Assembly (NCBI GenBank): GCA_029378245.1
Contig: JARKIF010000137.1
Span: 1-64,000, forward strand
Origin: Roridomyces roridus
Taxonomy: Eukaryota; Basidiomycota; Agaricomycetes; Agaricales; Mycenaceae
Length of the DNA: 64,000 nt
Reading direction: 5' to 3'
Shown in pieces: positions 42,276 through 54,754 of this stretch. Position 1 is the stretch's first letter. Every line of letters begins with the position of its first letter. The translations under genes and the position numbers were made by a program. The notes beneath the pieces are model-generated. The model searched no databases and was not told where the DNA came from. It worked only from the letters and a program-made list of their open reading frames with translations.

Positions 42276-43476
42276 ATGCCGGACGCTACACTCGTTCTCA
42301 TGCTCGTAATCAATGTGGCCCTCCTCGCTATAGTTCTTGCGTCGCATTGGGATCGGATTCTTGGTGTCCTCCACCATGTCTATGCAGCGCTCTTGCCCTG
42401 GCTCAATACCTCGACTCTTCATCTCATATACGGCCCTGTGATCCTCTACTTGCTGTTGCCGGCTGGAAATCCGCCTCAACAACGTCAGTTCCTGCCCCAA
42501 CAAAGGATTCTTCCTCGTTACGATGTGCAAAGTAAGTGAAACTTGTTGCCGGCGCATCGGTGGATTTAACCAACATCTTACGGATAGATAACTTGCGGGT
42601 GGAATCAGGGTTCCAAATGGCGCGCAAGAGACACGCAAGTCCCTTCTGTGCGGCTTATACTCACTGTTGACGCATCTGTAGGAACTTTGGATCGGCATTC
42701 GCCAGGTCATTCGCAAAGATCAGTCCCTCCCGTGCCAAATCTATCCAACGGCGAACGACGGCGCTCTCAAGGAAGGCGGCCTTCTGTTTCGCACAGTGAG
42801 GAGCTCGAGCAGCGCGAGGTCTCTGCCTGGGACAGCTGGCCTGACGGAGAGTTCACCTCCTCTTTTCCACCCGAACAGATGCATCTCTTGACCTACCGCT
42901 GGATCTACGAGTCCAAGCAGGTGAATCGCGGCTCTGATACGGCGGTGGACTCTCGGCGCGGAAAACAAGCCATCCGCACATGCCTAGGGGTCCTCTCGTG
43001 CAGCTCGCCGGAGTGTAGATTTGGCATGCATATCGCTCCAGAGGATAGCCTCAAAGGAATTGAACGTCAACTCAAGGTAAAATGCCTGTGTGGGTTGCCA
43101 CGGCGGCGAATCAGCTGTGGGATCCAGTCCACGCTCGTTGTCTATGGGGGCGGAGTGATATTCACCAATCACGGCGTTCACAAGCATCCACGATACACGC
43201 ATCATCTTCGGCGGGACACAGAGTTGAGAGAACTGACACCAGAGCCGAGTAATGAAGAAGGGGAGGCAGAAGATTGTACGCACTATCATTTTTCGATTAA
43301 GCAGCGCTGATTGTGCAATAGTTTTTGCAGCCGACCATCTAGCGTATATTGACGGTGGTACCGACGACCATGAGCCACAGTCTGAAATCAATCCGCCCAA
43401 CGAGCCTCCACTAGTAGACGGATCGCGCGCACCGGAAGCCGTGACACAGACGCGAGGGGATCGGCAGGCAAATTGA
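42276..43476 (+). CDS. Predicted membrane protein with a GCM-like zinc domain
   Basis: Three exons: 42276-42531, 42682-43275 and 43331-43476, 331 residues in phase. The N-terminus has two hydrophobic helices (LVLMLVINVALLAIVLAS and LHLIYGPVILYLLLPAG). A basic Ser-rich linker leads to a Cys/His domain at about residues 140-240. It has WDSWPDGEF, then CLGVLSCSSPEC, then KCLCGLPRRRISC and a final FTNHGVHKHPRY. This order matches the GCM DNA-binding domain of the WRKY-GCM1 superfamily and the homologous part of the transposase gene downstream. The first intron is unusually long (150 nt), so the join of the membrane part to the GCM part is the weakest point. Confidence 0.6.
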
Positions 43477-43926
43477 CACTTACTTCAACCTTTGTACCCT
43501 TTTCTCCGTCCTCCTCTTTTTCCCCCTCGATCTCCGCTCCCACACGGACAACGCAATGTCACACCCATACTCAAGACCTCGAATGAGAACGGCCCAGTGG
43601 CAAGCGAGTAAAGTAACTTACTTCAAGTTCGTGCTACAGTTGTCACAAGCCAGCGATTCAGTCGTGATGCCCGTGTGACTCAGTGTCGTAGCGTTCATGA
43701 GTGAACCGGAAGCGCAAATGTCGTCAAGACGTCCGAGCGCATTAGGGTTGGTGGTGGAGGAAGGGAGAGCCGTGAGTGCGTGAGCCGTGGCAAGCATCGG
43801 ATACGTAAAGTGATTGATGTAAACTCCGGTGCGCTTCGATCAAGGGCGGCTACACTTCTCTCTCCGCTCCTCCATGTTGCCTCCATGTCCGAATTGGCAT
43901 GCTCTTCCAGCTGCTTCCTTGAATCG
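43477..43926. other. Intergenic region without a supported gene
   Basis: Short frames only. I see no repeats that match elsewhere in the window. Confidence 0.4.
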
Positions 43927-44325
43927 TCAAAACGGAAACCTGAGCTTTGAAATCAGGTCACGCGGATCATTCTGAAACAGGAGCTCGATCACTCTGGCGA
44001 CGCAGCTCTCGGTTTTTGCCTCCTCAATCTCGTTCCAGCCAGCCACTCCGGGCCTATCTCGAGGTCTCCCTCTGTCTACAATCTTCATAAACTGGCACAA
44101 AACTCTTGGACATATCCTCTTTCCTGTCGAAAGCCCCGGACACTGCACAGCGTCGAGTCTAATCTTCCCGTTTGCATCTATATCCCCGGGGGAGGTCCTC
44201 CCTTCCACTTCTACACGAAATGGATATTTGGGTGAGTCTCTCTGGTTAAACACTCTGGAACTTACAAATGGACACCTTGTTCGATGCAGCACACCGCGAA
44301 AAATTTCGCAAACCGCATTTGGCAT
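43927..44325 (-). CDS. Hypothetical ORF inside the mobile-element island
   Basis: A continuous 132-codon minus-strand frame from an ATG at 44325. It ends in a protein-like charged segment (GVAGWNEIEEAKTESCVARV, then LFQNDPRDLISKLRF). A second minus frame just upstream (44246-44476) could be an earlier exon, but I could not join them cleanly. It overlaps the possible 5' exons of the plus-strand transposase gene, so at most one of the two is right here. No family recognised. Confidence 0.3.
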   Translation of the reverse strand: MPNAVCEIFRGVLHRTRCPFVSSRVFNQRDSPKYPFRVEVEGRTSPGDIDANGKIRLDAVQCPGLSTGKRICPRVLCQFMKIVDRGRPRDRPGVAGWNEIEEAKTESCVARVIELLFQNDPRDLISKLRFPF

Positions 44326-44580
44326 CGTGGGCGCCCTCCGCCAGCCCGAAATGATGAACTGTATCGTGGGCTACCCATTGGTAGCCGCCGTCTGTTTGAA
44401 CGTAGTCTGAATGCTCACCTGCATACGTACAGATGACCTCGCTGACGTGCAGCATGAAGTTATCGAGCTCAAGCATTTCGACGGCACTGTTTATGCGTTT
44501 AGAGATCGGGCCAGCGTCGGTGCCAGTATGTGCTGCTCTATTTTATCTTTTTTGTCTTCTCATCCATCTCCCTTAGCTAG

Positions 44581-47500
44581 GCAAACCTCCCGTGTCAGCA
44601 AGCCGCTGCACACCAGTAGACTCCCTCGACTTGATGGTGGTCATCCCGCAGGTGCGTACTCTGTGTTTCCGACATGCTTCCTTTCTCAACGCTCTCAATT
44701 AGATACACGCCCCTCGAGGCGCAAGAGACAGCACGAGTCTTCTGACTCTGATGGCGATGAGCATCGTATGTTGATAGTAGTCTATTCGAACATCGGTGCT
44801 TAACAATTTCCAGCCGTGCGTCAGGGGCGACCTGCTCACAGAAAAAAACCAAAGCGACACCGCTCTCGGAGCAGCTCTTCCGAGAGCTCTGCTTCCCCTC
44901 CCCCTCCTGGAGCGCCCCGACGTCAGAATATCACTCCGTACGAGTCCGATGTTTGGGACAAGACAGCCATCGCAAAAATGGTAGAACACTACGGTTGGAA
45001 CTCCTGGCCCGACGGCGACGAAAACAACGGGAACTATCAGAAAGAGATGTCGACCAAGTTTCGCATGCAGGTGAATTGGGCATTCCAGACCTCCGGAGCC
45101 AGTGGCCGCAACGGAAGCGACGAGGCACCGGACTGGCAGAGCGGGCATCTAACTGTTCGCAAATGCCTAGGGTACATGAAGTGCTTGAATGAGGCGTGCA
45201 AGATCATTGTGCGTCCAAAGACGAGGCTCAAGTCACGCACCCAGCAACTCGACGACCCATGCCAATGTGGATCTTCCATTACGCATTTCCCGTGCGCCGT
45301 CGTCTCAAAGTATTGGGTCTGGTCGGGAGGTGTTCGCTACCAGAACGGCGGAGTCCACGACCATATAAAGCCGATCGAGATCCATATAGCCCCGGGGAAG
45401 GAGGTCGAATTCGAAGCAACCGTGCGCGCCCATCCTACTGCCGGCCCGTCGAGACTTTTGGCTGGCATTCCGACCGCAGACGGGCTCGGACCCTCCGTCG
45501 CAAACATCAGTGCGCTGCTTCTTAATCGTCGACGAATCAACTATCAGCGTTCGAAGGTCATACCCCCTGCGATATCAACGCGGGACCAGCATTTCGAGGC
45601 CGCATTAAACAAGCTGCGCGCGCAGAATCCGGACTGGACGATTGCTGTGCATTGGACTCAACAGGCGCGCGTGATTACTTTGCAATCGGCGTGGATGAGG
45701 GAGAGGTGTCTCAAAGACCGAGTCGAGACGGAGGCGGTGAACGGCATTGTTACGGATGGTGCACACAACTTTTTCAAGGGGCACAACCAGTTGCTTTTCG
45801 TCAGCTCGGCCTTCGAGCCTCAGTTCCTCAAGTGCTGGGTACCCGTGGCGATGTCTTATTCCGACGGCGCCTCCGGAGACCACCATGGCTTCCATTTCCG
45901 ACAGCTCATGGAGGGCATCGGTTGGCAATGCAACTTGGAAAAACGCCCTGTGAAGGAGGAGATGTTTGCAAACGTGGGTTACAATCGTGGCGTGTAGTTC
46001 TGGCACTCACTTTTCGTAGATGGTTGATTTCAGTGATGCTCAGCGCAACGGGTTTCTCAACGCGCATGATGACTTTTGGGCGAGTCAGACGGATAACAAG
46101 CGCAGCCCCGCCGAAATCCGAAAGGCGGGCGAGGGACTTGTCAAAGGTTGTCGTCGCCACTTCGAGGATCAAATCAATCGTATCAAGAGAATCAGCCGCA
46201 TTGTTCATCCCTCTCAACAGACGACCTTCTCTAATTACGCACACTCCCTCCTGCACGCCAAGAACGTGGCGGAATTTCAAGAGATAGGCCGTGCTTTCAT
46301 GGGCTCTTTTCCACTCGCCGCGCCGTGGATTTCTTGGTGGATGCGTCAGGCACATGCAAGCATGCTTTTCCCAGCAGAGCGAACCATGGATGTGGATCTG
46401 TGGAACTCGCTACCTGAAACGAACAACCCTGCCGAGTCGGTGCATAACCGGGTCTACTCCATGCTGGGCAGGAATAATGCCCTGTGGCATGGTATGACGG
46501 GTCTGATTCGTAGCTCCGAGATTTTTGAGATACAATACCGTGAGGCGCAGCGTGAGCATCGTTACTCTTCCCCTTTTCCTGGTTGTCTGACGAGAATGCT
46601 TCTAGACGGGACACCCATCTACTACGGCAAGGACCCGCAAGATTGGAAGAAGATCGCCGATATTTACGGGTACTCAAAGCATTCACGCCACAAGCCGGCG
46701 GTATCGGATGGCCCTCTTGACGGCCGCCCGCCCGACACGGCTCAACAGCTACTTGGAGACGCCCAGCCTGGTGGGAAAAAGTCTTCCAAAGTCGCACAGC
46801 TCCTCAACGCAGTCGGGTATCGCTGGGACAGCAACTCTTGCTGGCTCGATACATGCTTGAGTGTACTGTTCGCTGCTATGTTGAACGACGTAGCTGGCTA
46901 TCAATCAATCCTGCAGCAATTACCGGCCTCACAACCGCTCTCATGGATACTGCACCAAGTTATTGACACGCATATCGCCATTGCGCAGTTACCCAACCAC
47001 CCAGACGATGCACAAGACCGACTCTTTCGCTCTCGAAACTCTCTACGGCAGCAACTGGTTGACTCTCCGGTGATCAGCGGCCTCACTTCACCGTCAATGA
47101 TCTATACACCCTTTGCAAGTGTTGGACTCTTGACGAAAACATCCATACTGACTGATTTCCGCAGAGTTGCGTCTTCGAAAGCACTTCCGTGGCAGCGTTG
47201 AGCCCCGACAAAGGCGGTGATCCGACTTCAGAGCGGGGATTCTCGCTCTTTCGCACATATGTTGTCGATGTTCGACAGTGCAGTGGGGATCAAACCGATG
47301 ACCACGGTCAAACCCACTTACAAGTTGGCACTCCGCGCTGGGGAGGACCCGTTCAACTCAGTGCGTCGGACTTCGCTCGTCACGACGGCAAGCTGGCCAA
47401 GTGGTTCCGCTCTGTGCTAAATCATAAAGAGTTGCACAGTTGCCTCTGTTGGCGTCAGCTCGACGGCGAAACCATCTGCGATGGTCTGTGTGCTCTTCAC

Positions 47501-47986
47501 TCCTACATCATCAGCATTCCTAGAATCCTCGTGGTCGAGCTCGCCGCATCGCAATTCTGGCACATTCCCGCCTCCCTCCCTCCGCTCGGTACGACACTCG
47601 CTGCCGCTGGAGTCAGATATGACCTCGTTGGGCTCATATACAGCAACTCTGTGTTGGCCGCCCAAACAGGATCCACGGTTCACTTCATTTCTCGCTACGC
47701 GTTACCCGATCAACGGGTATTTGACCACGATGGCTTGAGCAATGGAGGTTGGGCAGTGCATTCGTCTAGCACGACGTTCAAGCGCATGATGACGGGCGCG
47801 TCAACAAAAGCGCAAAATGTCCCACCCGGCTACACACTCCATACAGTGGTGTATCACCTCGCAGGCGGCGAACAGGCCCAGCGTGTTTTCCGCCAGGAGA
47901 CATCAGGAAAAAAACTCCTTCGGAAATGTGGGGGCAATTTGGGTTCCCTCAAAACCAATATTGCCACTTTGGCTAGATTCCGGTAA
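44581..47986 (+). CDS. GCM domain + MULE-like transposase + USP-like peptidase fusion
   Basis: Exons that join in phase are 44581-44651, 44703-44765, 44814-45973, 46020-47114 and 47165-47986; the true start is not found. After a basic Ser/Arg-rich head comes a GCM-like zinc domain (about 44980-45380): WNSWPDGDENN, RKCLGYMKCLNEAC, DPCQCGSSITHFPC, YQNGGVHDHIKP. A MULE-type transposase core follows (NGIVTDGAHNFFKGHNQL; MSYSDGASGDHHGF; acid in TNNPAESVHNRVYS). From about 46810 the chain continues into a USP/C19-like peptidase with a Cys box (NSCWLDTCLSVLF), RYDLVGLIYSNS leading to a His box (VHFISRY), and FDHDG. The last intron is GC-AG. A 7-A run near 47910 may hide a frameshift, since another frame stays protein-like after it. 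Confidence 0.72.
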
Positions 47987-48270
47987 GACGGGGAGACTGG
48001 TGGAATTTGACCCAACCTGGTACCAAGCTGGCCAGACTGGGAATACTGGACATGACACCAATGTTAAAATGGTGTAGTGGATTTGACTGCTTGCGTTGAC
48101 TCTGAAAAAGGTCGGCATGAGGGGTCTCATCGTTCAACTCCCATTCAACGTAAATTATTATTCACCGCGTCTTGCTCTATTTTTGTTTCAGCGCATACGG
48201 AGCCCAGCAATGCTGTTTAACTCCCCTCGAATGCGGAAATCGCTCAAGCATTTTACAAACACTGAATCTA
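47987..48270. other. Spacer between transposase genes
   Basis: Contains the word GGTGTAGTG at 48071-48079, the form of a CACTA-type right end. No matching CACTAC... left end was found. No gene is supported. Confidence 0.35.
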
Positions 48271-51200
48271 TTAAAACACCGTAGTATACACATGACGGTC
48301 GGTCATCGAATTCACAAAGAACGTCGTACACTGGTCGAGGACAGTGCTCGACTTCCAACCTGCAGGCGCCACCGGACCAAACTTTGGAAGAAGATGGATG
48401 CTCCGGCGTAGATTGCCCACCGGGACAATGCTGGCCAGTCGTTCCCCGTCCTTCAGAGATCGCTTGAGTTTGTACAACAAGTGGTGGGGCTCGGGGGAAG
48501 CGAACGGCGTGAACCACTCCACGTAGGCCAAATACTTTGGCGGTAGAATGCCTGGTTGAAACAGATGGCGCAGATGTCGCTCAGGAAGCGTGAAAACTGC
48601 CCGGATCTGCACTACCCGATAGCCTAGCAGCGGCAGGAACAACATCAGATCCAGGACTGGCAGGGAACTCGAGACACACCTGACACACCGGTGATGCCCC
48701 CGGTCCCATCGTTGACCAGAGCTGTATCGAAACGCCCCGGAAGGAGCTCACCTTTTTGAGAGTTCTCGCCGGTTGAACATGAATCGAGTCGACCACAGAG
48801 TCCTCGGGCCCACGGGCAGTGTAGGGATCCTCGGTCACGAATTTGATACGGTGGAACACGGGCAGCGCATTGAAGGGGAAGTTGAGGTCTTGAGAGCGTG
48901 TCTCAACCTGGGCACGCGACAGGGTGGGATCGTTAAGCTGCACAACATAACGAGCGAGAGCATCCCGAAAGAATTTAGCACCGTAATCGGCGACCAAACG
49001 TGTCAGTCGCACGGCTTTGACGCTAGGATGCTTCGTCATTTTGAGCTGACGCTCGTAGACGATGCCCGGCGGCAGAGGTTCGACAGTGGGTGGAGCGGGG
49101 GATCCGTCAAGACGCCATTGGATGTATTTCTCGTGGCGATAAACCTTCTCCTTTCGCTCGAGCCAGAGAGTCATCTGTGGAAACTCGTCCTTGAAGTTGG
49201 TGGAGCGGTAGGCGTCCTTGGCAAGATCGATATGCAACCGCTCGGTATATTCCGTGTTGTAGTTGTCCGTCGTACCGAACAGCTTGATGTACATGACATA
49301 GTGGCGGCAGGAATGGAGTTTCGGTAGGTTAAAGTCGTCACGAACACCGAGGTCCACAAACACCCACTTGTTGTCGTGGAATTGCTGGAGTGAGTCGTCA
49401 AGGTGAAGGAGAGTTTCGGACGTATGCATGGGATACTGAGCGAGATGCACAAAGTCGAGGATACCGCGAACGGCAGCAAGGAGGGGGGCGGGGGAAACAT
49501 TGTTGGGCAGCCGTACATCAATGATGAGGGCGAGGATGAAGCGCGAGATCTGGTCGTGCTCCTTCCCCGTGACACGAGAAAGGTTGCATATCCCGTTCAT
49601 AAACAAACGGATGTGGTGATTGGGAGGGAGACGCCGACAGCGAGCATCAATCTCCGCCTCGCCTACCACCTCTGTCAGCCACGCGATGAGATGTTTGACG
49701 ATTCCCTGGTAGAGCTGGTGCAAAACATCCGGGCTGATGGCCCGAAAGATATTTGTGTACGGAAGTCCCTCCCAGAACGGGTGGAAAATCGGCTTGATAC
49801 CCGCCTCCTCACACGCCCGCTTGTAGATCGTAGGACCTTGATCCAGGGACTCGAGCGCCTCGAGAATTTTCTCTAAATTGCGCAGCGGGTGATTCTCGTC
49901 AGCTCCGAGCTCTTCTCGAGGGACGTCGCATGTCGGGCACTCCCCGGTCTTTGTGCAAGTCACGAGTAACTGCTCGGGATAGTCTCCGACAAAGGTGGCG
50001 TAGATAGGGTGCCCGCGGCGCGTCAACCCGTCGCCGCTGGTCATGGGAAGCCCGGTGACTCCAGCCGTCTTGAGCGGCTCGAGGATGTGTGCCATACACG
50101 CGTGGAAAACATTCGCCAAGATGCGTCGCCGGGCAGACTTGTTTGTCACGTTCTTCATGCGTGACGTTGGGAGGTATCCGAGAAGAACGTAGCCCCGCCG
50201 CGATGGCTTACGGCGAATTTCTTTCGGTATGTTTCCGATCGTCATGTAGACCGGGTACGCGGTCTTGTTCCCGAACACGGTGAGCTGGGTTTTATCGGAG
50301 GAAATGATGATTGGAATAATTGTGGCCCCTGGGTTGTCCTTTTCAACGGCCTGCTGCACACGGAATGAGCGAGGAATGCATTGATTTGAACGCGGGACGG
50401 ACATACCTGTGTGCTCCACCACCATTTGCCGGTATGCATGTTATGATACATACGAATCTTCTTATCCTTGTCGATATAATGGCGTTCTGGAAGCACGAAC
50501 AGGTACGGTGCAAATGAAGTGTCTCCCCAAAGCGCACGAACACATTCGATTATGTTACGTGAGTACAGATGGAAGACCTCGCCGTTAACAACAACCTCGG
50601 AGCGAGAAAATTTGGGGCGCCCGGGGAGGTTGTTGTCGATTTTCTTGTTCAGCTCGGCAGTAGTCTTATAGGACAATCCAAGGGCTTCACGGACCTGAAG
50701 ACGGATCAGCCATTTGCTCAAGAGCGAACGTGAAGAGCATGCACACACCCCGTCAATTTGAAGCAGGTCTGTAAACGCCGTAGAGCCCGAACCACGCAAC
50801 TTCGCCCACCTCGCGACTTCCCAGTCCATTTTTGAATCAAATGGGGCGTAGGGATTTTGCTCCGCCGATTTATCAAGCGAAGCTTTGTACGCTTGTTCAG
50901 AGGTGTCGGAGCGAGTAGTGTTTATTGGCTTCCCGGCGACATCGCTGGGGTAGTGCACAACAATGGGCTTCCGATGGAAGCGGTCCTCGGCGGCCTTCCG
51001 CACCTCGCGAGTCGGTACGCACGGCACAGTCGCAGGAGGAGCATCAGGCATAGGTACGTCATCGTCAAGAGAGGAAGCGGCCAGTCTCGGCGGCTCATAG
51101 CCTTCCTCGAGCCCCGCAAGACTAGCATCCTCCTCATCTCGTGCATGTGGATCTGCCTCGTCCTCATCGTCGGATTGGGGCGGCTCTTCATCATCGTCAC

Positions 51201-51477
51201 TCGACTCGTAGCCGAGATCTTGCTGCGTATAGTCGTCCCCGAAAAAATCGCCCCGAAAGGTGGTATGGCCCACGGGAAGCCCATGGTCAGAGAGGTCCCC
51301 GAAGTTCTCAAGCATCGGAGTCGGCGCAGATGCTGATGGGACATCGCCCGCTTCCGCAGCAAGAAAGAGTGCATGGCATGGTGGATTTGTAGTAGTCCTC
51401 AGATGAATTGACAAGCCCTTCTGGCCCTTGAAGTCGCCGCCACAGCTGGGACAACGGCCTGAAGACGGAGCAGACAT
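48271..51477 (-). pseudogene. Plavaka-type (CACTA-like) transposase with one frame break
   Basis: Exons: 51477-50407, 50353-48680 and 48623-48271. The N-terminus has a C2H2-like finger (CPSCGGDFKGQKGLSIHLRTT), a long acidic linker, then the conserved transposase: WWWSTQ|QAVEKDNPGATIIPI, IISSDKTQLTVFGNKTAYPV, NIPKEIRRKPSRRG, TCTKTGECPTCDVP, ISPDVLHQLYQGIVKHLI, and the C-terminal LAYVEWFTPF, RSIHLLPKFGPVAP, TDRHVYTTVF. This is the Plavaka family common in Agaricomycetes. The frame is lost at a 5-A run (48753-48757): one more A would restore GELLPGRFDTALVNDG. So this copy is either just broken or the sequence has an error. CACTAC lies 54-59 bases upstream of the ATG on the coding strand. Confidence 0.88.
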
Positions 51478-51756
51478 AAAGTATAGTGAATTCAAGGTCT
51501 GGGGCAAGTCTGGGGGGCGTCGTAGCACCTGTAGTGCAGAAACCCAGCTCCGTCCATCGGTCGTTATCGATAATCGATGCCCGGCTGAATGCATTCCGGA
51601 TGATAAAGCTAGGCACAGACCTGAAGACCTGACGATCCATCAGTCAAGTGCCGACATGGGTTTGCGGTCGCCTTACCTTTTTTCCCTTAACTCTCTCTCT
51701 TCCCTTCTACCACCATCGCATACGCACCCCGCACCTGCATCCCCTTCTCCCCAGCC

Positions 51757-54440
51757 ATGTCCGACCACCTCACCCCAGCAGAGAAAGCAAAGATAACCCG
51801 TCGCCTCAATCAAGAGAAGGAGCGTCGGGACCAGGCCATATTCGAGGCGCAGTCTCGTGAGTCGTGCTTCCAGATATCGACAGAGTCGACCACTGACTCT
51901 GTATCATCTCATAGGAAAATCTGGGGGACGCCAGGCGAAGAAGGACGCCAAAGCCAATGCACGTAAGTGAAGACTTGTGTGCTGCATCTCCGCCGTTGAT
52001 AACCTTTCAGTCTGGCTCGCAAAAGATCTCGAGAGCGACCCGAACGACAAGACGAGCAAGTCGAGCAAGACGCCGGTTACCGTGGGTCGCAAGAGGATGT
52101 CGTCGACCACCGCCGTCGCCGACAATGCCAAACGGGCCAAGGAAACGGAGCCAGCCGGTGAGTTCGCGCTGCAGTCTTGATGAATTGTTCTTGAGCTCAG
52201 ATAACTTTCCAGACGACGAGCCCCAGTCAGTGTCGGCGCCGGCTAAGGTCAAGGTTACTGCCAAAAGTACGCATCATCGTGATGTGTCACCTCGTGACAC
52301 ACCCTTCTTCTTCTCCTCACTTCGTCTCCGCAGAACATCCCGCACCATCCATCCCCATCGATTCGGACGACGAGGATGAGGTGCCACCCAAGCAGAAGAC
52401 TGGTGTGTTCCCCGTGTTCCCGATGCTCCCGATCTCATCCGATATCCAGTAAAAAAGACCACGAAGGCGCCCGCAGTCTCGAAAGGTGAGCATACACAAT
52501 ACTCGTGGATGGTGTGGGTCTCACTCCCTCTGTAGCTGTCAAGGCCAAGGCTCCAGCAAAGCCCGCTCAAGTCGTCGTCGAATCCGACTCCGAGACTGCC
52601 AGCTCCGGCGAGGACGAAGGCTCGGGTGAAGAATACTTCGACGAGAAGAGCTTTGCGCTGGAGGTACGCCCTTCAAACTCTCATTGTATTGTCTACTCAG
52701 TTGTTCTTAAAGGCTGCCCGTATTGTTCGCGAGAAGAGCCTCTTCTCCGACGATGAGGAGGACGAGCTTGTACGTACCTCATGCTTACCAGTCCGGCTCC
52801 ACTTCTCACCATTGATTCCTAGATGCCCGATGCGCCGCCCCGCCGCCCCGCCGCGCCCGAGGATCTCTTTGACGACGATGTAGACGTGGAAGAGTCGGTG
52901 CGTCCATCGTTTTCATCCTCGGCTTGCCATCACCGACGTTCTCTCAGGCTGTAGCGCGTAAGGCTCGCAAAGGACGTGCTACCGACTCCGACTCCGACAT
53001 GGAGCTTCACGAGGAGATGGCGAAGGCTACACGTCTAATCGATCGTCATCGTCGGTTATCTTCCGGGTCCGGCTGGTCGTCGGGGCAGGACGTTGTCGTG
53101 CCCGACAGCGAGTGGGACGGCGATGAAGGCCACGATGACGAGCCTGTCGCACCGGTTCCTAAGGTAAGTGTCGCCTGTCTGAATCGTTGTCTATTTATCT
53201 GATTCCCATTAGAAGCTGCCCAAGGTCACGACGGCGCGTCAGCTCAAAGCCAATCTGGAGGTACGTCACGCAGTTTATACACCACACCCTCACTAACTAG
53301 TCCAGCGGCCGGCCGTCCGGGCTGCGGTGCCACAGGCGGAGGAACCTCGTAACGCCACCGCACTCCCGCAGCCCGAATCCACCTACCACGATGCCGCTCG
53401 TCTTGTCCTCCCGCCCCCTGGCAAAGACGTGCGGCTCGGGGACCAACCCGAGGAGTGCAAGGCCGTTCTGCGCTACGCCATCTCGGGCGTCAAAGGCCAG
53501 ATCTTCTTCATCGATGCTTACCCTCCGATCCTGTCCCGCACCGGCTTTGCCAAACCGTTCATCCTCCAAGGGGCAACGGCTCTCGGTGGCGGCGGCACTT
53601 ACATCATAGCGCGGATTGAGACGGATACTCGCTACATTGGTGTTCTCGGCGGACTCGTACGTCGTCACTCTCTCCTCTCTGCCGTACTTACTCCTTGGAG
53701 GTTTCCGACCGCGTCAACATCATCCGCGGGGGTGTCAAGAAGATTGCCTGCAATGTCGTGCCCGGCTTGTATGGCCTGCTTGCCCTCCTGGCCGCTGCGC
53801 TCAAAATCAAAGTCGAGGACCTCATCAAAGACCATCGGTACATCTTCGGCATCGACCTGCAGACCGTTAGTCATCATTTATTCACCCTTCCCTCATCCTC
53901 ACTCCTTCGCAGGGTCGTATCAAGACCGACGAACCCTATGGCCATCCTGCCATCGTCATGGTCATCAAACAGGCCATTCTCACCCCGTCCGTGAGGGCCC
54001 AGCACGAACATCGCTTCACGTCCACCAACACGAAACACCCCGAGCTCCTTGAGCTGCCGGATGCCATGGTCGCTCTCGCTGCGACCGCCGTACGTGCATC
54101 AGTTCTTGTCTTCCTCTTCGGCTGACTCATCCATCCAGGTCTATGCCGCCCTTATCGAGTACCGCACCACCGGCGAACGCCAAGTCATCAACTTCACCGA
54201 GGCGGCGTACGAGGACACCTACCGTAACCACCTCAAGACTCTCGCCGACACCCGTGCCTACGCCCCCGTCGCCACCCACCGCCTCCTTCATCGGTTGTAC
54301 CTTGAGGCAATGTACGTGCTGGTACCAATTGTTTGCTCATGTACTCATCAATTTCCAGGGACACGCACGCTGCGCAGCCCGCTGCCGGTAGTTCCTCGAC
54401 TCTTGTCAACCTCATTGATGTCCCCGGTGATGAGTTCTAG
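51757..54440 (+). CDS. DUF6532-domain protein
   Basis: Many exons; the first three are 51757-51856, 51915-51962 and from 52011, and about ten more follow, ending with a stop at 54440. The start ATG at 51757 begins MSDHLTPAEKAKITRRLNQE, a helical head. The middle is a long disordered part rich in acidic, Lys and Ser residues (DSDSETASSGEDEGSGE-like patterns). The C-terminal 250 residues form the conserved domain: KAVLRYAISGVKGQIFFIDA, YPPILSRTGFAKPFIL, VSDRVNIIRGGVKKIA, YRTTGERQVINFTEAAYEDT. I recognise this as DUF6532, a basidiomycete domain of unknown role. It sits between a Plavaka gene and a USP-like gene. Confidence 0.75.
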
Positions 54441-54754
54441 GGTTCTCTGCGTGGTAATTAGAAATATTTAGACATTTCATACATTTCATACATTCTGCTC
54501 AATATATATATATGCCTGCCCTTCCTTCCATGCGAGTAATATGATAAATTTTCGGAGCAAGTTGGTCAGTTTGCCAAGACCGATGCCGGTAATCTGTCAC
54601 CAAACGGCGTAAAGTTTCCTCCGTTTGGGGGCAGATTATTTTCAAGGTTACAAAGTCGGAAAAGGACCCAACCTCGCGAATATGGTCCGTTTGGTCTTTT
54701 TTTCTGGATAATCTGGTACAATCTAACGGTATTTCCAAAGGAGCCTTTTCCTGA
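54441..54754. other. AT-rich spacer before the USP-like gene
   Basis: Contains a short TATATATATA run (54504-54513). A minus-strand frame of 184 codons covers 54499-55053, but it is probably the shadow of the plus-strand gene's acidic and basic linker. The missing 5' end of the USP-like gene may lie here. Confidence 0.35.

Noticed and set aside
48071..51536. CACTA-type ends bounding the Plavaka gene (GTAGTG at 48074-48079 and 51531-51536)
   Set aside because: Both words are in the same orientation, so they cannot be the two ends of one element; no matching left end was found.
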